A DNA stretch of 64,000 nucleotides. Origin: Microstegium vimineum. Lineage: Eukaryota; Streptophyta; Magnoliopsida; Poales; Poaceae. Position numbers and translations under genes: made by a program. The notes beneath the pieces were generated by a model, which worked only from the letters and a program-made list of their open reading frames with translations, did no database searches and was not told the DNA's origin. The stretch is taken from the NCBI GenBank assembly GCA_022036555.1, contig CM039126.1, positions 7,732,079-7,796,078 on the forward strand, written 5' to 3'. Below are positions 59,593 to 64,000 of this stretch, piece by piece (positions within the stretch are counted from its first letter, which is position 1; each line of letters opens with the position of its first letter).

Positions 59593-61388
59593 CTAGTACA
59601 TATCTAAGAGCTTGAGCACGACGGGGAGCCCTTGTGATGGCTGCAGAGTGAGGGAAGTGGACGGCGCGTGCACGTACTCTGGCGCAAGCTCGAACGCGAA
59701 CCGTCGCAGGATGAGCGCCAGCATCGCCTTGGCCTCTAGCATCGCGAAGTCCTGCCCGATGCACGACCGCGGGCCCAAGGCAAAGGATAGCAGCGCGTTC
59801 GGGTGCACCGTCGCCCTGCCCACGCCGTCCCGGAACCGGAGCGGGTTGAACGCTCCGGCGTCCGCGCCCCACACCTCCTCGTCGCGGTGAAGCATCGCGA
59901 TCGGGATCAGCAGGATGGTGCCCTTGGGCACCTTCACGCTGCAGAGGTCCGCGTCCGACGTCGCCTGCCTCGCGATCAACGGCACCACTCCGTACAGCCG
60001 GAGCGTCTCGTGCAGCACCATCGTCACCTGCGAAACCACATAAGAACATGGCCATGACGCGCGCTCGCCGGCGGTCACTGTACGTGCGCATATACACATG
60101 CTATCTAGCTTGAGCTTATAAGGTGAAGGAGGCTCACGAGCTTGAGCTTGGTGAGGGTGTCACCGCACAGGGGCACCTCAGCGCCGCCACACTCTTGGAG
60201 CACCTCCTCCCTGAGCCGCTGCTGCCACTCGTGGTGCGTGCCGAGGAGGAACATAGCCCATGTGATGAGGTGTGAGGTCGTCTCGTGGCCGGCGAAAAAG
60301 AAGGTCTTGCACTCGTCGATGATCTCGTCCATGCTCATGGCCTGCTGCTGCCTCTTGCCGTCATCGCTGGCGGCGTTGGCCTCCAACATGAGGCCTAGCA
60401 GGTCGTTGCCGTAGCCCCTCGCCTCCTTCGCAGCGGCAAGGCGGTCGGCGATGATGGCCATGAGCGTGCCCCGCACCGTGCGCGCGAGCTGCCAGCGGCG
60501 CACGTTGGCCTTGGTGGGCACGTACTGCATGCCCGGCACACGCACGTTGTTGATGGAGGCGAGGGCGATGAACTGGAGCTCCCGCTGCGCCAGGAACACC
60601 TCCTTCCCCTGCTGGTAGCTGCTGCCAAACACCGTGTGCGAGATGACGTCGGCAGTGAGCTCCGTAAACTGCTGTCCTACCTCCACAGTCACCCCCTCCA
60701 CCCCGCTCGCGGCGGCACGCGCCCCCCACGTCCGGATCACCTCCGCCGCGCACGCCGCCATCGTCCCCGTCATCGACTTGAGGTCCATGGCGAACGCCGG
60801 GTGCACGACGCGGCGGTGGCGCGACCAGTCATCACCTTCGATGAAAGCGAGGCTCATGCCGGTCATAGACAGTATAGTGGGTTCCGGGTCCGTCTTGCCG
60901 TACAGCTCCGCCTTGTCCAAGAGGACCCGCTTCACCATGTCGTAGTTGCCCAGGAATAGTTCCGGAGTCGAGCAGAACCACGTCAGGAACACCTTGCCTG
61001 GATACAAACACAACCGTGTGTCACGATGACGGCGTACGGACAGCCAAGACTTGTCAGAATTCGATCGGAGAGTACCGTAGAGCGACATCCACGCGCGGTG
61101 CTGCGGCATGATGCGCGAGATGTAGTCGTGGGAGGTCAGCTCCAGCGTATCGCCGCTCGTCGCCGCCCGCATCGCCTGAACCTCCTTGTTGTTGCCCACG
61201 AAGACACGGTACGGCGGCCCGCGGACGCCCTGCCGCGCGAACGCCCTCGCGACGGCGTACGGTCGCCACACCAGGTGGAGCAGCACCGTCCACAGCTTGG
61301 TGACCACCACCACGGCGAGGAACAGGCCAGTGGATATACGAACGAGGAACTCGGGGTGCACCCTGCGAAGCGAACTAGCAACCCGCAC
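59593..61388 (-). CDS. CYP709-like cytochrome P450 copy 3, complete
   Basis: A heme monooxygenase of the CYP72 clan; substrate unknown from sequence. Membrane-anchored in the ER through the hydrophobic N-terminus (LFLAVVVVTKLWTVLLHLVW). Exons on the minus strand: 61388-61076, 60997-60138 and 60027-59593, giving 535 residues. Hallmarks: FFFAGHETTSHL of the I-helix, ETLRLY (K-helix ExxR), FALGPRSCIGQDFAM heme loop with the cysteine, and LTLQPSQGLP near the end. Length is normal. One codon is missing in AFAMDLKSM compared with copy 1. Intron 1 is only 78 nt, a multiple of three without stop. No disabling change seen, so likely the functional member of this local family. CYP709 assignment is by eye. 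Confidence 0.93.
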
Positions 61389-61446
61389 GGAGGGTACGAT
61401 AGTACTGCGCTGCGATATCGTAGTAGGTGCTAGTGTAGTAACTGTG

Positions 61447-61456
61447 TATATATATT
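61447..61456 (-). promoter_or_regulatory. Probable TATA box of P450 copy 3
   Basis: TATATATA reads on the minus strand about 60 bp upstream of the start codon, a plausible distance for a short leader. Confidence 0.55.
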
Positions 61457-61737
61457 ATTATTAGAGAGCAACCGATCTCTCAACTTGGATCCAAATGTCA
61501 TCTAGACCTATAAACTTATAAAATAAAAAAAATATTAAATTAATTTAATATGCTTATATATCATTAATAGTATTAAAATAATATTAAAGTAGTATTAAAA
61601 GTTTTCTCTATTAGAAGTTACATATAATTTTTGTATTATTTTAAAAGTTTTAATAGTAGTTCTATAGAAGTGTCCTTTCTCTGCTATTAATACTATAATA
61701 CTATAACATAATTATTAAACTTTTTAGTACTATAGTC

Positions 61738-61880
61738 CATATCTATATATATCTATATCTATATCTATACCTAATAATAATTTATATCTATATCTATATA
61801 TGTATCTGTATCTATTTCTATATTTATATTTGTATCCATATCCATATTCATATTTATATCTATATCTATATCTATATATA
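61738..61880. repeat. (TATCTA)n-type microsatellite
   Basis: Imperfect hexamer repeat TATCTA/TATATC over about 140 bp, ending in AATAATAAAGG, which resembles Helitron 5' starts. Confidence 0.85.
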
Positions 61881-63037
61881 ATAATAAAGGCGTAAAGATT
61901 TTGGTCATTTTTCCATGTATTTTCTTGATCCGTCTTCCTCTAACTACCAGATAATGGAAAGTTTTTTTCCTTGACTTAACCCATACTCATACAAGTTTAA
62001 ATAGCTCTTGTGTAACCTGATACGGAGTTTGATTTCATAAGTTATTGGGTTGTATATGTGACCTGTACTCGAAAACAATCGACTTTCCATATGAATCCTA
62101 TTTCGACATGACTCACGGCGAAAGATAAATATATTATTTTTCTTAGACAATCCCTTTCAAAAAAGAATTAGTTCTCTATGCGAAATATATTTCAACATGA
62201 TTCAGGATGACAAAAGTAAACCAAAATCAGATGACCAACAAGATCAAACTTATATAATAGAAAAAAGGATATTTGTAAAGCAAAAAGGAATAGTTATAGA
62301 TTCCGTGAGAGGCTCTTCGACGCGCAGGAAGAAATAAGAAAAAAAACAATAGTGCATATAGAAAATAAATAATAGGAATAAAAAAGAATAGCAATATACT
62401 CGGTCACGGACTACTGTGTTTGTAGGAAAAAAAACAATGAAACATATTATAGAGAAAAATAATAAAAATAAACAATAAATAGCAATGGACTCCATCACGA
62501 ACTTCTCAGATTTGGGACTCTGAAAAGACCACATATTTAACTCAGAAAATAGCAATACAATGAGTTGATGATGAAAAATAGGTTAAAATTTGGGTACTTA
62601 ATTAGGTATAAATATATAGAAAAAATAAAATATGAATAAATATACAACACTCTTGTTTGCATTTTTTATTAATGTTCCTTTTTTCTCCTGTTACAAAGCA
62701 TATTCACGTTTTCTAGTCTTAATCTCTAATAATAAATAGGCAAATTTTCTCTCTATTTTTTATATGACCCTCTTAATTAAGTCTGTAAACACACTCACAC
62801 CCTTTATGGTATCTTTGTCTTGGTCATCATAATTTTTGATTTTCTCTTTCTTCTTTTCTAAGTGAGAGCACTCATTTCTTTTGATCACTTCCACCATTAC
62901 GACCATCATCCGGCTCCACTACTCGGTGTGTACCAACCATACTCCTACTTCAGTTCAAATGGAACTTGTGACAAGGATGACTTCTAAGGCCCTCCACAAT
63001 GTTATGTCTAAGTAATGCTAAAATATGAGAAAGATGG
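61881..63037. other. AT-rich repetitive spacer
   Basis: No gene. Two related stretches (around 62330-62400 and 62420-62500, AAAAAAACAAT...AATAGCAAT then a CGGTCACGGACT/CCATCACGAACT pair) look like a diverged duplication. 62940-62995 repeats sequence from 29935-29995. Confidence 0.4.
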
Positions 63038-63402
63038 TGAAAGCATCTAAGCCCTAGAAGTTTGGGTGATTAACGACAATGTAACATTATTACGATTAAC
63101 ATGTGTTTTACAGAGGCAATTTGAGTTAGGTAATAATGATGGTGATTGATTGGGCAACCAATGGATTTCATGGCCCTTGACGATGGTTATCGTTTCGGTT
63201 TTCAGAGGATGGCGACAAGGCTTAAAATGATCTAGGTCTAAGTGTCATTGGAGTTGAGAGACACTTAGAGTAGATTAGGACATTTGTTTTACCTTTGACT
63301 GTACTATAAATGGGGGCTTCAATGAGTAGCTTGACTTAGGCGAGTCAAAAGTTTTAGGTGTGTGCACACTTGTCAAACATAGCCTTAAGTAGGTCTAGGT
63401 TG
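63038..63402 (+). mobile_element. Fragment of a Sirevirus-type LTR
   Basis: TGAAAGCATC... then GGTGATTAACGACA, TGTGTTTTACAGAGGC, GACACTTAGAGTAGAT, TTTGACTGTACTAT and AGTAGCTTGACTTAGG follow the same order as the first 350 bp of the outer LTR (31293-31650) but clearly diverged. Cut off at about 63402 by the next element. Confidence 0.8.
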
Positions 63403-64000
63403 TGTTGAATAAAATGGGCTTGACCCATATTTTAATAATCTAATAAATTGTAGTCTCATAGTATATGTTATGTCGCATTATAGTATAGTCCCATACGGGA
63501 TATTTACTATAAGTTGACTCAACTTAAATAGGTGAACTTTGTGTGCACCAATTGAGAAGTTGAGGGGAGGATGACTGGGTGCCACACGCGCGCGCGCGCC
63601 GCCACCGCTGAGGCGTGGCGTGGCGTGCGAGCGAGCCGTGCCGTGCTGTGCCGTGTGGTTTTGCGACTCGGTGGATTCACTGAACCTGGACTCATGGTGG
63701 AAAAGGAAACGTCAATCATCGATTAACGTTGTAATGGCAGGCTTGAATGGAATTGATTTCCCGAGATTCAAGCCTGTCTGTTGGCCTTCCTTCTCCCGCA
63801 TCCGTCTGTCTTCTCCTTTCTATAAACCTTGCGACATACCTTCTCTGTTACGTTGCTTCAGAATCTTCCCCGTCTCATTCCTCTACGCGCACGGAGAGAT
63901 CGAGAGAGCAGGTGCCTCCGGAACCGACGCCGCCCTGAGATCCTTGGCCTTCTAGTGTTCGTGTTCGCCGTCTTCCCGGAGCAGTTTGTGAAGTTGTCGT
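63403..64000 (+). mobile_element. Probable LTR start of a retroelement running off the right edge
   Basis: TGTTGAATAAAATGGGC interrupts the preceding LTR fragment. There is a CG-repeat (about 63588-63600), a TATA-like CTATAAACC (about 63820) and a GC-rich leader. It shares short segments with 58661-59347. No second end is in the window, so this is tentative. Confidence 0.4.

Noticed and set aside
62250..62555. Minus-strand ORF of 101 codons resembling a membrane protein
   Set aside because: A-rich plus strand gives Phe/Ile/Leu codons on the minus strand; no splice or family support.

Overview
The window is nuclear DNA of a grass. Evidence: small spliced genes with GC-rich coding starts, a nuclear tRNA without an encoded CCA, Stowaway and Tourist-like MITEs, CACTA, hAT-like and Helitron remnants, and long-LTR Copia elements of the Sirevirus (Maximus/SIRE) type. 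A panicoid grass (sorghum, sugarcane or maize relative) is my inference; the sequence alone does not settle the species.

Left part (1-30 kb), gene-bearing. In order it holds a broken cytochrome P450 (CYP709-like copy 1, + strand, running off the left edge), the complete five-exon gene for ribosomal protein eL19 (minus strand, with telo-box and site II promoter motifs), a tRNA-Lys(UUU), a 2.1-kb non-coding LTR retroelement with perfect target duplication, a four-exon Wss1/SPRTN-type metalloprotease gene, a group-C MAP kinase kinase whose N-lobe is destroyed, and a two-exon F-box gene. Small DNA transposons lie between and inside them, several with readable target duplications.

Middle part (30.5-58.7 kb), a nested transposon block. 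CYP709-like copy 2 (minus strand) is cut in two. Its 3' half ends at 31292 and its 5' half resumes at 58135, with the same five bases (CTCCA) on each side of a 26.8-kb insertion. The insertion is an old Sirevirus with 1.5-kb LTRs. It holds a left-truncated CACTA element (with Helitron-like and hAT-like material inside) and a younger Sirevirus of about 10.4 kb with 2.0-kb LTRs. The outer element has lost its reverse transcriptase at an odd junction (LTR, then primer-binding site, then RNase H tail). It carries a degraded env-position ORF whose stop codons are almost all TAG.

Right part (58.7-64 kb). LTR fragments flank CYP709-like copy 3, the only P450 here that reads as complete (three exons, 535 codons, minus strand). 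After it comes AT-rich repetitive DNA and two LTR pieces, the last running off the right edge.

The ordinary genes show no joint pathway. The P450 copies form a local family with one apparently functional member and two pseudogenes. I found no clearly new biological system. The observations most worth checking are the CHG-context stop-codon pattern, the retroelement junction at 50.6 kb, the palindrome-rich LTRs, and the SUMO- and Cdc48-binding motifs in the Wss1-like protease.
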